Assembly: GCF_037975245.1 (NCBI RefSeq)
Contig: NC_092570.1
Span: 12,749,001-12,813,000, forward strand
From: Apostichopus japonicus
Lineage: Eukaryota; Echinodermata; Holothuroidea; Aspidochirotida; Stichopodidae
DNA: 64,000 nucleotides
Direction: 5' to 3'
Position numbers and translations under genes: made by a program. Below the pieces are notes generated by a model, which saw nothing but the letters and a program-made list of their open reading frames with translations, did not search any database and had not been told where the DNA came from. Positions 32,901 through 47,900 of this stretch are shown here, one piece after another; positions within the stretch are counted from its first letter, which is position 1, and each line of letters starts with the position of its first letter.

Positions 32901-35900
32901 CCTTTTAAGTTTTAAGGCATTAAATCTTTCACCATTAAAGTTGTATGGATTGACATTATACTGAATAATATCAATGTACTTGTCTTCACACAGTACTGAT
33001 GTATCATAAATGTGTACATGTACAGTATGTAACATTCATGGCCCACTTTGAAATGAATCACACCTGTTGTCCAGCAAATGGACCCTCAGGCATGGTACGA
33101 TTGCGGTATTACACTAGTTTGCATCTTCTGAACTACTGTACACTAGTTAGTGGCGAACAACTAAACACAGCATTCTGTCATAATACATGCAAGTGGTTAA
33201 TATGACAAGTGACCACACCTCTTCTGTCACTTGTACTGTGTCTGACAGAGTTGACAGCATTATCCATTCTTTACATTTTGATCATTATAGGATAATTATA
33301 GATGGTATCAAATACAGTAAACAGTGAATATAGACTATCGGAAAATTTATATATGTGAGATGAAAGTAGAGGAACCAGAAATAAGTGGATACTTTTCTGG
33401 TCTGGTCCCTTTGTAACGTAGATAGTGCAATGTACAACACCCATCCCATCACTCCCCCCTCCCCCCCAAAGATAACCATCAAAATCCATATCTTATGAAA
33501 AGAAAAAAAGAGAAATATATGAAAAAATAGCAAGTATGACTAAGATGAATTGCTTTGCACTTAGGTATTGTTTTAGTTCTGGCTTCAATGTATTGTGTGT
33601 TGGAGAAATTTTAATGACATGTGTTTAAGAGAATTCCAAAAGGGTAAACCTCTGTTAAAAATTTGAGAATAGATAAGACTACTGTACATAGTTCTAGAGT
33701 AATGATGGTGTAGCATATTCATCGAACAAGTGATATAGGAGTAATAACTTGAATTACAAGTATAAAAGTAGATTAAAAGATGGTGGGAGAAGACCCAGAT
33801 GAAATTTGTAAATAAAGATGCCTAGTTAGTACTAGTACAAATCATATACAGTAAAGTTAACGTATCAGAGTCTTTAGAGAGAGGAGCAGTATATATGCGT
33901 GATGTAATGAGTCTGGTTTCTGTATAGTAAATAAACTGTTTACTACTTGAAGAATTGACTGTGTATTGCCCCATACAAGAAGACTATATAGTTGAGATGG
34001 GGAAGCAAAGTAGCATTATACAGGGTAAAAAGTGACTTCTTAAGTTCTTAAGTAAAATATTCTTTAGTCTATTGATTGTAAAGACAATTGGATTTGGAAA
34101 GCTTTTTGCTGACCTCCGAGATCAATGGTTATCTTTAAACAATAAGCATGTGGTGAAGCATCAACTGATGCCCATCCAGTATAACATTAATATTACTAGA
34201 GTCTTTGACCTGTGTTATCAAAATAAGTAATTTTTAAGTGTTGACAGTTTCGACAATTCCAGACTCACAGACCTTTCTTCACTGGTTAGAGCTCTTGACC
34301 ATTTTTCTTTAAGTAAAGTAAAGTAAAGTGACTGAAGCTTGGGGGGGGGGGGGGGGGAGTCTTCATACAGAAGGGTGTTGTACACTAGTACTGTACAATT
34401 GTCAATGAAATGTAGTAAATGTATTAAGTATCAGTAGACAACACAGGCAAGCATTTAAACATAGAGCTGATAGACTTAATAAGTACTTTATGAAGAACAC
34501 AAACTCTTGATGATGTTGCAGTGAATTATATTATAATGTAAAACAAATAGACTGTAACAGGTCTACTAAAAAAGAGTTTTTTTTTATTGAAAACTTTGAG
34601 CACTTTACATAGTTCAAGTTGGTGCTCAATATACCATACTCTTACATACTGTACCTTCTCGCAAAGTTTAACTGAATAAGGCTGAAAAGACAGTACTGCA
34701 ATTACACTTACAGTAGTAGCCAGAGCAACAAACATGTTGAAAGTGTTCCTGAACTAGGAAAATCTTCTCTCACACCAATGGATCAAAGCTGCTGTCACAA
34801 CATTTTTAATGTTAAGAATATTGTTTCCTGTGTACACAGGTCTATCGATGTGTCACAGTAAAGGCCCAATCATGTATACTGTATACAGAGTCTAGTTGAG
34901 CTGCAACTGACCAAGTCAGTCAGACAAATGGGTTTGGACTTAGGATTCTGTTATCTAGTATATCTGACCATCTAGATTTGTAGGAGGGTCAGAGATACAC
35001 TGTACAAAGGGTCAATCAGTGGACTGACTTCTTAGCACTGATTAATTAACATTTAACCTCAGGTACTGTACTCCTTATCTGCTGACTAGAGCGCAACTAC
35101 TGTAGCAGCGGCTTGGCATTATTTGGAAAATACGAAATGGACATTGCCCTCCTCCATCCAATTTAACTGGGTTATTATCAATTGGTGAATAGTTACAACG
35201 TGAGGCGGGGGATTTGCCATCCCTCATGCCTTGCACTGGAGTACCTTGTTATGCGTGAAGAGGTTTGCTCAAATCTTGTTTACCCTTCGTTATCGTTCAC
35301 ATATTTTTGAGAAGCATTATTGTTATCTTTTTTTTAACAGTCTTAAAATTAAATGTTCGTTAGGGTCAATGTTCAAAGCACATCGTTCTGTCCATGCCAA
35401 GTAAGTCACAGTCTATTACATGCAATAAGCCCCCCACCCCCCCCACCAGTTCAAAGCATAATGTTCAAAGCACATCGTTCTGTCCATGCCAAGTAAGGCA
35501 CAGTCTATTACATGCAATAAGCCCCCTACCCCACCCCCCCCCCCACAGTCTAACCAAGAGATCCATGTCATTAGTGTTACGATCATTTGTCTTCTCAATA
35601 GTGAGTTATGGTATCATGGTGACTTTGTTTGATGCACAGTACAGGGGGTACTGTACACTTTACAGCAACTAAGAGATGACTTTTTGAGGTTCAATACAGT
35701 AGCTTCTAGCTTACATTTATCAGTCAAGTCTAATGCTAAATAACTCTGATACCCCCCTTCTCCACTGCCCCCCCACCATAAAAAATAACAAAGAAATACT
35801 ACAGTAAATACAACATGTAGGTTTGGATGGATAGTTAAATTGCTACAGTGTATAATATGATCGTGTCAACCATTGCATCATACTGTGTTTGATATCTGCT

Positions 35901-38900
35901 TCCATTCTGTTTTTTTTTTGTCTTCTGATATTGCAGAGCGAGTGTCACAGGCAGTCAAGCCCAACACAGAACCAAAGCCAGTGCAGCAGAGACCAAGGCT
36001 ACACCTGAAAAACAAAACAATGGGGTGAGCAATCTCTTTGAACTGGAAAGAAATGTTGTCAAGTTTGTTGTATAGAAGATTGTTACATGACATGTACATT
36101 ACACTATTACTGTGTGGCTGGAAAGATTCAGAATAAATTTTTATTTCAACTTCACCCTTATTCTCCTTGCTTTTTTTTTGTTTTTTTTTTGCAGGAATCT
36201 AAATCATTCGCAATGGGTCTCTTTAGAGGGCAGATCAACCCCGAACAAGTGTTTCCATATCCTGAAGGTAACATTAGGCATTACTTAGTCATAAGTGCAG
36301 AAGTTAGATGCAATAGCCATCATAACAACATTTCATAATCTGTTAAACAAGTCATTTCTATCACCTCAAACTCTTCTTGTGTAGTTATTTTGCACAGACA
36401 CATGTTTCCACTTAAATACAGTAGCAACTGAGCTGTCTTCGACCCTTGAAGAATGAATCCAGGCAGAATTTTACACTTTTAAGTGTACTGTTGATCTAAT
36501 GTACAGTAATTCAATATAAAAAAAAGAAAAAAAGTGGAGTTGTATTTATGTTTTTATAACTATTCTGATTTTCAGGATCTTCACTTTCAATATACATTAC
36601 ATATATATGAAAATGTGTCTTAGTATGTGCTTGATGTCTGGCCTTTAAGTAGCACTATAACTGTCTGTGATGTCCCTTTAAGGCTTAATCTTGGACGAGG
36701 CCAGTCCAGGCCTTAATTCTAACCCTTAACTGTCAACATGTTTTTGAAGCGCGAAACTCTTGTCTAATATGCTATTTGAGGTTTGTGATTCTTCATACAG
36801 CTGACCCCCGCAGTGGTTTGTGTGATAGACTAAGCTGGAACTGCTACTATGAGTAGTCCAGTCACCTTTATATTGATGAATCATTTGATACTTAAAGTGT
36901 CACTCCTCAAAACTTGAAATTGCTATAGAAATTCCAATACTTGTTGGACAAACATCAGTGGTTTCAAATGGTTCATAAGGTAGCTTATAAATTCCATTAT
37001 CCATTAGTCATCCTTTAAGTTGAAAGCTTTGATCCACAAACCTGTTTTTTATTGTTCTTCGTTTGTTCACCTTACTTCGGTGTCAGTCATGTGTGTACAG
37101 TAGTGTTGTTACAAAGTTTCCCAATGTAAGAGTGTATTATTATACAGTAGATTAGTAGTCTTAATTCACATGTAAATATTATTTTTCTAATTTATCCAGA
37201 ATGCTGTACGTGTTGACCTAAATTGTTTTGTTTTATGCACAAAGTAATGCCACACATTAAAAAGAAGATCGGGGGGGGGGGGGGTAGGGGGAGGGGTAGA
37301 AGCAAAGTCTGGTCCATTTTACCAATGTTAGCCTCACATTCTATATTTCTAATGCTTTGTTGGCTTAAGTATCTGACATATATGTACCTACAGTATATAT
37401 TCAGGTATTGGGAGAGTAGGAAACAAACAGCAAAACCTCACACACTTAACTGTCCATAGCCGAAATCTTGGCTAAAACACCTAGGCCTTGATTGCTCATT
37501 TCTGGTTAGATTCTTTGAAGGAGTCCGAAGTTCCGTCCACTAATAGCACATTGTATCATCTCTTAAATGCATGTAATAATGTCATCCCTGTAACATCTGT
37601 TTTCTCTTTCATTTACCAAACAGTAATGTCAGAAGAACAGAGGCAGAACCTGGAAATGCTGGTCGAACCAACTCACAAGTTTTTCCAGGTACAGTTCTTG
37701 GACTATCTCTCGCGATTCACTTTGATGTATTAATGCGACGTTTAACGTCCTAGCCTGTTCCGAATTTAGTGCTTGCATTTCAAGTTTTTTTTTTACTTTC
37801 AACATTTTGGTGTGATCAGATAAGGTTTTTGGAGTGTTTACAAATGACCTGGGTTCTTATCAGTGTTAAAACCCAAAAAAATTATTAACTGCTCTTTCTT
37901 TACAAAGGACTAAAATCTGTGGAAAATACCTGTGTACAAAATACCTGTGTACAAAATACCTGTGTACAAAATACCTGTGTACACTAAAACAGGTGATTTT
38001 AACCAACAGGATTGGTATTGGTTTGTGTGTGTGTGTGTGTGTTTATAATGGAATGTAGACTGACTTTTGAGTCACTCCAAAGTTCCTGAAACAGGCAATG
38101 TCATTTAGGATGGCATATTTTGTTGATTTTATCTGACTATAATTCTGGTTACCTTTGTCATTTAGTCTAGGCATGAAGTATAAAGGAGATCAAAGGAGAT
38201 CTCATCATTAAGAATAAATTCAATGGTTGTGGGTACTTTTGGGGTTTTGTTGTTGAAATATTACCAAACGATTCATCCAAATTCAATGTAGGTGTTCCCA
38301 TATCATCCATTGAGTGCCTGTGGAACTCACTTCCAGAACATATAAAGATGTGCAATACTGTGAACAGTTTCAAATCAGCACTCAAAACGTATCTCTTCAC
38401 CAAAGCATATATGTTATAATGGTTATTATTTTGTTAAGCGCAACAAGAATTATTTCATAGTTTGTTTGGCACTATATAAAAATTATGTATTATTATTATT
38501 ATTATTCGTGGACATGCATTATTTCCATTCTCTTGTATCCACAGGTGGTAAACGACGCCGCCAAAAACGATGAATTGGAGAAGGTCGAAGAAGACACCGT
38601 CCAAGGGCTCAGGGAAATGGGTGCATTTGGGTTGCAGGTGCCGGAAGAATTAAATGGATTGGGTCTTTCAAACACACAGGTAAACAGGACTTGTTCCATC
38701 TAGCTAGAATCTGTCATATCCATCACGCTATTTGTTAACTTAATTTCGATCATATCTTTCGTAGACTGGGAACGCTTCACAAAGCAGCTAACAATGACTC
38801 CAAAATTGCCCTTCCAAATAGAAAGAAAATTAAGTAATTTTTAGTGACTTGCAAAGTGCAGTGGTTGGAGGTCATGGTAAAGTGGTTTACAAAGGAGAGA

Positions 38901-41900
38901 GATGTTGTTGTCAGCGATATCTACTTCCCAATCCTATGTCTCTCTTTCCAGAGTAAAATTGGTCACGGAACAAGGAAGTTTGTTCGGTTTGTTTGTAACT
39001 ATACACGTAATCTATAACAAAAGAGCTACACTATAAAGGGTGTTTGTGCGTGCTCTGCCAAAATCCTGACAGTGCCATATTAATTGTTAGGTCCCAAAGT
39101 TATTATTAAGCATATCTATTTATAATCTATTGATTTCAGAGACCTGATTATTAATAAAAAAACAGTGTGGGTGTCATGACTTTATGACTCATTTTCATTC
39201 CAAAGATAATATCTATAAGCCAGTGGATTTGTTTTGTTCTAATCGGAACCATGTTGTAAAACAGTGATGTAGTTTCGACTATGATATAGCAGTACTGTGA
39301 TGGCACTGATGTTGGCCCAGCTTCAAACACAATCTTTCATAGTATCAGAAAATTCTCAATAGTTTACCCCAAAACATTTTTATCGTAATAATCATTCTTT
39401 GCCAACGGCTATGAGTGACGTATACAGTATGCCTTAGTATGCATGCTAGTGTTAGGTTAGTGTTAGCCTGTTAGGTATGGTGCACACAAAAACACTGCCA
39501 AATTTCCTGCAGTAATTCTGAAAGTTCAAGTTAGCGTAGCATGAGGTACATACACAACCGCCCCAAGCTTCAGTTTTGCAGAGCGATGAATATAGGGTCT
39601 CATCCTGGTTGCTCAGACTGGAGATCTACAGAGATAATCTCAGCAGTTCAACATTGAATCGTCTGTGCCTAGCCATCTTTAGCAGCGCGCATGTGATTCC
39701 TCTTTGATATGGTCCCTTAAGCTGATGCAGAAATTGTTTTGTCCCAGAAAAGTTTATTCGATCAAGTCTCCTTTTCCGACATGCATTATTCTTTGTTCCT
39801 GATATGAATTTATGGGTCATAAGAAGCAGCTGTTTTATGTACCTCGTCTGTCCAACGGTATTGTACCACAAGAACTTTAAATATTCCTTCATGCTGTGTT
39901 CCTTACAAGCTTTAATATCGACCAATTAAAATACTGGCCAGTTATAAACAAGTTTCAAGACCGTTAGCCATCCCACAATATTATGGAAGCACTCTTCTAT
40001 TCCCTGCAATTATCTTATAGTATGCCAGGATGGTTGAGATTGTGGGTCAGTACGATCTTGGAGTTGGTATCTTCCTTGGAGCCCATCAGTCCATCGGCTT
40101 CAAGGGTATCCTGCTCTTTGGTACACCAGCCCAGAAGGAGAAGTACCTCCCCACCTTAGCTACCGGGGAAAAGTTTGCAGCCTTCTGCCTTACCGAGCCT
40201 TCCAGTGGTTCCGACGCCAGCTCAATCAGAACCAGAGCTGTTCTGAGTGAAGATGGGAAACATTACATCCTCAATGGAAGCAAAATCTGGTAAGACCCAC
40301 TGAAGGGAAAGATAGAGGAATGCCAAAGATTCTGGGATTTCTACGATCATTTTGTAGGAAGTCGGTCAAAAATGGTAGCGTTATGTGTGGAAATGTAAAA
40401 CTGCCATCAAAGGTCCAGCAATTTCCAATCTTAATTTGATTTGCTTTCATTTGTGCTCACAGAGCATGTAGAAAAATTATGGCATTAATGAATTTTTGGC
40501 AAATTTGGACAGTACACCACCACTTTGCAAGAGCAAAAGGGCATTTTACTCATTCTCATGTACTTAAACATTTCAACATATTCCGAAAATCATACGCTCT
40601 GAAGTTTCAGTAGCAGTTTGTTTTTATAGCAGAAAATTTAATGGGGGGGGGGGTAGAGTTTAGAAGGGGTATTTAAAGGTTTGGCCTGCATGTTACCTTG
40701 GTGATGCATCTCTTATCCTCTTAACATTTCACTTTGCAAATCCAGGATCAGTAATGGGGGCATTTCAGAAATTTTCACGGTCTTTGCGCAGACGGCCGTC
40801 CCAACAGAAGATGGTGGTACCGTGGACAAAGTCTCCGCCTTTATCGTAGAGAGAGGCTTTGGTGGAGTTAGCAGGTTAGTCAATTTCATATATCTGGTTT
40901 TTTGTCTCTCAGCAGTGAATGATTTAAATGTGGGATTCCAACAATAAGTAAATTCCTTCTTAGGACTTTTGAACCAAACTTGTTAATATCATGTTATTCC
41001 TATACATATCAGGAATGAGCTTTTTCCGCGAATTCACAGAATATCCGTGATTTCTTTTCTACCTCGGGGACAATACTCTTATCCTAACACACTGTTACAT
41101 ATGCAAACTGGAGCCTATATCGCAATTTTTCCAAAGTTCTGTGATTTTTTTTTTACCAAGGCTCATCACTGATATATACATACATATGTTTTCATTCCAT
41201 CTTACAAGCCCGATATTCCTTTTAAACTAATTTGTTAACACAGATCTCTTTTGTGTCATCTTATTTGATTCAGTGGCCCTCCAGAGAAGAAGATGGGCAT
41301 CAAATGTTCGAACACAGCGGAGGTCTACTTTGAGGATGTTAAAATCCCTGTTGAGAATATCTTGGGAGGTAAACTCACCTATATACTTTTGTCTCCATGG
41401 TTGCAATCCCTCTTAGGGCATCCACATGCCGTCAAGTATTTTTCGGAAAAGACTTTTACGGGTCGGCACCTTTCCTCACTGAGGTGCAAGATCAAATGCA
41501 TCTTGGAAGTAAAGGCGTTGATGTAGGGATAAGATTGTCGACTCTACAACTATTAGGTTGCCAGTGGAAACTCATACCAGAAACCAGATTCTCGTGATCT
41601 ATTCAAAATTGTTGTTGTACGGCAGCATTGTTGAGATGAGACTTCCATGGTATTTCTAGTCTGCAAATTGGGAATCTGGGGTTTGGTTGGTTTTTATCCT
41701 CTGGTTTTGAAACAACTGAAATCACTGTAGCTGCACTGCACTGATCATGAGTCAACTCCATCATGAGTATTTGAGAAAGTAGGCAGATCCTGAGGTACAC
41801 TCTCAACCACAGGGGAAGGAATGGGTGCGATGATTACGAGCCTGCCTCATAATTCTCTGACCACCCAATGGAAAAGGCTCGATGTATAAGTCAGTGTCCA

Positions 41901-44900
41901 TCCAAGATCATCACATAGATAGGGTTTTAGAATAAGCTTGTGAAGGCTTCCTATAAACCCTTAGCAAATTCTAAGCTAAAACAGGTGTGTGTATAAGGTG
42001 GAGCAGGGGGGGAAGGGGCAAAGGGACTAACACATGGCACACTTACAGCTTAATATTCACAATTTTCACCATGAAACTGGCAGTTATGTGAAAGAAATAA
42101 AATGACTGTAATTTGAAATATCCTAGAGATACTATTCACGTGGAAGAGAAAGTGTGGATTTCTCTCCTTTGCTATGGAGAAACAGGAGTTTTTCCTTCAC
42201 CTTTCTTCCGTTACTCTTCGTGTCTTGTGATACTCACCCCTCCAAGCAATGGGAAAGATTGCTCTTGTCCGCACATTCTGTTTCTTGATAAGTACGTTTT
42301 ATTCTGATGAGTTCAATACATTCGTTCACCTTTGGAGAGAGGAGAATATGATGCAATAATAGAAATTATGCACAAAAAAATAATGCTTGGCTGATAGTGA
42401 CGTTTGTTGAAATTCTTTCCTCATTTTTTATTTTTCCAAACTTGTAGAACCTGGTGATGGCTTTAAAGTTGCAATGAACATTCTGAACAATGGTAGATTC
42501 GGAATGGGAGCAGCGTTGTCTGGAACAATGAAAGGACTCATTCAAACAGCGGTAAGTCATTTGAAGATAGACTGTTGATACCAGGATCTTGTGTGGTTGG
42601 TTGAGTCAGAATACTGACGTGGTTCATTGAAGCCTCTTGAATGTTCTTCACCGATAAATTGGGCTTGACATTATGAGCTTAGATCTGTGATTTGTATCCG
42701 TCTATTTCTGTATTTGTTATGTTTGACATGTCAGTTGGGTATATTCCAGTCTTGTTTACTTATTTAATGTAATAAATCTTGCAAAATTCTTTTAGCATGT
42801 ATGTTTTCTACATCATGTAATGCAAACAAGCTACTTTTTTTTATGGCAAATAGTTATTGCTTTACCCTTAATCTCTTTCAAGGGTATAATATATTACCTT
42901 CTAATTGCTTTAATAAACTCAAATGTTAAAGCAAAGCTTTGGAAATACCCTTTCCCATGTTATGCAATGAGACATGGTTAAGAAGAACATGGCTACGCTA
43001 AAGAACATGAATTTAATAACTGTTATCTCTGCTTGTGCTTCAGAAACTGAGGTGTCTTAACTTCTCCCAAATCATTTACTGGTAATGAGTTTTCCTTTCA
43101 TTCTGATCATTCTCACAGGTGAACCACGCTGCCAACAGGAAACAGTTTGGTCAGACTATCGACAAATTTGGTGCAATTCAAGAAAAGCTGGCCAGGATGG
43201 GTATGATGCACTATGTGAGTGAGAGTATGGCTTACATGATATGCGCCAACATGGACGCTGGATCTAAAGAATTCCAGATCGAGGCAGCGATCAGTAAGAT
43301 ATATGCATCGGTAAGTACCTATTATGAGAAAGATCGTTTGTTGGAACATCTTGGATTCTTTGTTGTGCCGATAAGCTGTTTACGTTCTCTCTACTGTTCA
43401 TCAGTCTAAAATGATGACTTTACAGATCGGTGAACCTTTGTCCTTTTCCTGTAAAGTCTAAGCAGGGCAAAGGAGTTGGTAGGCAAAAATATGAGTGGCT
43501 CAACGGTGTTCAAAGTTTTACATGGTAGTGTGTTTTGGCTCTGATGTTTGATTTGTCTGCTCTGTGAGAAATTAAATACTTGAGAATAGCTGAGAAAGAA
43601 AGAAATATATATGTTTTTATAATTCAATAACAGAATAGTATTAGAGTATGATAGCAAGAAATGTTAAAGCAGAAAATATGATAATGATGAAAAGAAATCA
43701 TCGAAAAGTACACAATTTAAGACAGATATGGTTATATGAAACGTACCTTGAGGCATAAGTTAACATACTAAAATCTATATATATATATATAAATATATAT
43801 AACTAGGCTATGGACGCTGATTGTATGTCCAGAGGTTTGAAACCGGTAAGGAATGTCGTAAATTTCACTGTAGGCGTTTGACACCTGTATCGGAAAACGT
43901 AATGAGAAGGAAAATCCAGAACAGTGAAAAAACTTCCAGCCTCCACCAGGATTCGAACCCGGGCCTCTAGCTTTGTATGCGGACACACTAACCAACTATA
44001 TATATATAGATTACATGTTATCCTTTGCAATCTCAGTTTCTTGCTAATTTAATTGAATGTTTTTATCTTTTCATCTCCCAGGAAGCTGCTTGGTTTTGTG
44101 CTGATGAAGCCATACAGATATGTGGAGGCACGGGATATATGAAGGTAAATCAAACAGCTGACCCTTGGTGTAAGGAGAGATGGGGTTGGGGGGAGGAGGG
44201 AGGTAAAGGGGATTCTTGGGATTGAGAAAAATTGGCTAGATTTTGCATTAAAGCTTTATTGTACTCATTCAGTTTATACTAAAAGTGCCAAATATTCATG
44301 GAATGTTTATGGTCTAAGAGAAAAAAAAATTCATTCTTGAATTGTGCACTGATGAGAAGTGATTCTGTGTGTGTATTGTGCAAATACTCATGTCAAGGGG
44401 TAAGGTCGCTTGTGTGATCCAAGGCAGGGTTCTACTTGCAGCACAGTAACATGCTTAGTTGCATGGCATGCTTATAATTAAAGCACCGAGACACCAATAG
44501 TGAAATATTTAGAAGCTGATCTTATTGATGTCTTCAAAATAAAATTTCAAGGTGTAACTGTTTTGAGCTGATAGTGAGGGATGGGACTGGGCAGGGGGGG
44601 GGGGGGGGTGGTTGGGGGGTGATTGAGTTTGTGTGGAAAGACCTCATATATGATGTGGTGAAGTACCACATTGAGTTAAAGAAGCCTATTGGTGGAGGTC
44701 AAAGGTCATTTGGGGTCATCAGAGGTCAAATTGTGAAAACCTTGTAAACATGATATCTCAATATTGGAAGTTTGGGCAGATCTCATACTTGCTATGAACG
44801 TGTATAACATTGAGTAAACAAGAAGTCTAATGATTTTGGTGGAGGTCGAAGGTCATTTAGGGACAACAGGTCAAATTGTGAAACGCTTGTAAACATGTAC

Positions 44901-47900
44901 ACTTAACATGACGTCAGATCCATGAAGAAAAGTCATCGAAACCATAATGGATTTTGCATTCTGGTTATTGTTCCACTCATAATTTAAAGCAAAAACAAAA
45001 AACGATTTTGTTCCTAATTTTTCTCAAAAGGAAAGAAGGATCTTTGAAATAAAATGGAAGTCCTCAAATGTTTTTTCCTCACATTAGATCTCACAAATAG
45101 TGCAGTCATCTGTTATTTCAGATCATCAGAAATTCAACCCCGAATCTCGCCTGAACATTTTAAGCATTTGATGAAAAAATATTAAGTATTTTATTATCCA
45201 TTTCAGAGTGCTGGCATGGAGAGAGTCATGAGAGATTTGAGAATCTTCAGAATCTTTGAAGGAACCAACGATATCCTGAGATTATTTATAGCACTGACTG
45301 GCATGCAGGTAGGGGAGAATTTAACCATCTCAACCATTATCAGTAATGTTGCAAAGCTGCTGGTTTTTACTTATTTTCTATTCCTCATTGTCCTTAGGGA
45401 GAATTTTTTTTTTGGGGGGGAGTGAGGCAAATACTCCAAGCTTGTTGTTGGATAACGTAAGTGTATGATAATTGTTCGTTAATCTTATGATATAAGATTT
45501 GATATGTAACATTTAATTTGTGATGATTAAATGTAACATGAATGCATGATGTAAAGTACATTTACTAAAAGTATGGTATCTGTAAATCAAGTTGTTGATA
45601 CATGGTACCTGATGAGAGGCAGGGGATGTTTTAGTTGAGAACTAAATGCATGGTAATATACAGTCAAGCAGTATTTATACAGTAGTTGATGAGGGGCAGG
45701 GGATGTTTTAGTTGAGAACTAAATGCATGGTAACATACAGTCAAGCAGTATTTATACAGTAGTTGATGAGAGGCAGGGGATGTTTTAGTTGAGAACTAAA
45801 TGCATGGTAATATACAGTCAAGCAGTATTTATGCAGTAGTTGATGAGAGGCAGGGGATGTTTTAGTTGAGAACTAAATGCATGGTAACATACAGTCAAGC
45901 AGTATTTATACAGTAGTTGATGAGAGGCAGGGGATGTTTTAGTTGAGAACTAAATGCATGGTAATATACAGTCAAGCAGTATTTATACAGTAGTTGATGA
46001 GGGGCAGGGGATGTTTTAGTTGAGAACTAAATGCATGGTAACATACAGTCAAGTAGTATTTATACAGTAGTTGATGAGAGGCAGGGGATGTTTTAGTTGA
46101 GAACTAAATGCATGGTAATATACAGTCAAGCAGTATTTATACAGTAGTTGATGAGAGGCAGGGGATGTTTTAGTTGAGAACTAAATGCATGGTAATATAC
46201 AGTCAAGCAGTATTTATACAGTAGTTGATGAGGGGCAGGGGATGTTTTAGTTGAGAACTAAATGCATGGTAACATACAGTCAAGCAGTATTTATACAGTA
46301 GTTGATGAGAGGCAGGGGATGTTTTAGTTGAGAACTAAATGCATGGTAATATACAGTCAAGCAGTATTTATACAGTAGTTGATGAGGGGCAGGGGATGTT
46401 TTAGTTGAGAACTAAATGCATGGTAACATACAGTCAAGTAGTATTTATACAGTAGTTGATGAGAGGCAGGGGATGTTTTAGTTGAGAACTAAATGCATGG
46501 TAATATACAGTCAAGCAGTATTTATACAGTAGTTGATGAGAGGCAGGGGATGTTTTAGTTGAGAACTAAATGCATGGTAATATACAGTCAAGCAGTATTT
46601 ATACAGTAGTTGATGAGGGGCAGGGGATGTTTTAGTTGAGAACTAAATGCATGGTAACATACAGTCAAGTAGTATTTATACAGTAGTTGATGAGAGGCAG
46701 GGGATGTTTTAGTTGAGAAGTAAATGCATGGTAATATACAGTCAAGCAGTATTTATACAGTAGTTGATGAGAGGCAGGGGATGTTTTAGTTGAGAACTAA
46801 ATGCATGGTAATATACAGTCAAGCAGTATTTATACAGTAGTTGATGAGAGGCAGGGGATGTTTTAGTTGAGAACTAAATGCATGGTAATATACAGTCAAG
46901 CAGTATTTATACAGTAGTTGATGAGGGGCAGGGGATGTTTTAGTTGAGAACTAAATGCATGGTAACATACAGTCAAGTAGTATTTATACAGTAGTTGATG
47001 AGAGGCAGGGGATGTTTTAGTTGAGAACTAAATGCATGGTAATATACAGTCAAGCAGTATTTATACAGTAGTTGATGAGAGGCAGGGGATGTTTTAGTTG
47101 AGAACTAAATGCATGGTAATATACAGTCAAGCAGTATTTATACAGTAGTTGATGAGAGGCAGGGGATGTTTTAGTTGAGAACTAAATGCATGGTAACATA
47201 CAGTCAAGTAGTATTTATACAGTAGTTGATGAGAGGCAGGGGATGTTTTAGTTGAGAACTAAATGCATGGTAATATACAGTCAAGCAGTATTTATACAGT
47301 AGTTGATGAGAGGCAGGGGATGTTTTAGTTGAGAACTAAATGCACGGTAATATACAGTCAAGCAGTATTTATACAGTAGTTGATGAGAGGCAGGGGATGT
47401 TTTAGTTGAGAACTAAATGCACGGTAACATACAGTCAAGGGATACCTCTCATAAAGTAATATCAAGCTTCCACATCGTATGGTGATACTTACATGAAGTA
47501 TGAAATTGTCCGGCTACTGCAACATGTTCACTTCAATTAATTTCTTCCTTCACAGAATGCTGGAAAGCAGCTTCAGGGACTGCAAAGAGCCCTTAAAAAC
47601 CCATCAGCAAATCTTGGTGTTATCATGGAAGAGGCAAATAAGAGGGCCAAAAGGTAAGGCTGCTAAATAGGGTGTTGTTGCTGTTATGGGTAGTTGTTTA
47701 GTACAATTATCCCTCTCATATCAACCAACGATCATGGTTGGGTTGTGTCTCCCGTTAAGGCTAAAAAGTGGTCACATGACTGCTATTTTGTCTGACTTGT
47801 TTCTTCTTGAAATCATGGTAAAAGTTCATTACATTCATAGAGAATTCATTGTCAGTATTGGTCAAAGAATTACACATTTCAACAGCATCTGCAAAACAGC

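Noticed and set aside
43119-43409. Separate gene starting MNHAANRK
   Set aside because: It is exon 10 of ACADVL; the real codon at the exon start is the GTG of VNHAANRK, joined from exon 9, and the frame past 43310 is intron.
45608-47440. CRISPR-like array
   Set aside because: Units are contiguous 77-bp copies without unique spacers, in an animal intron.
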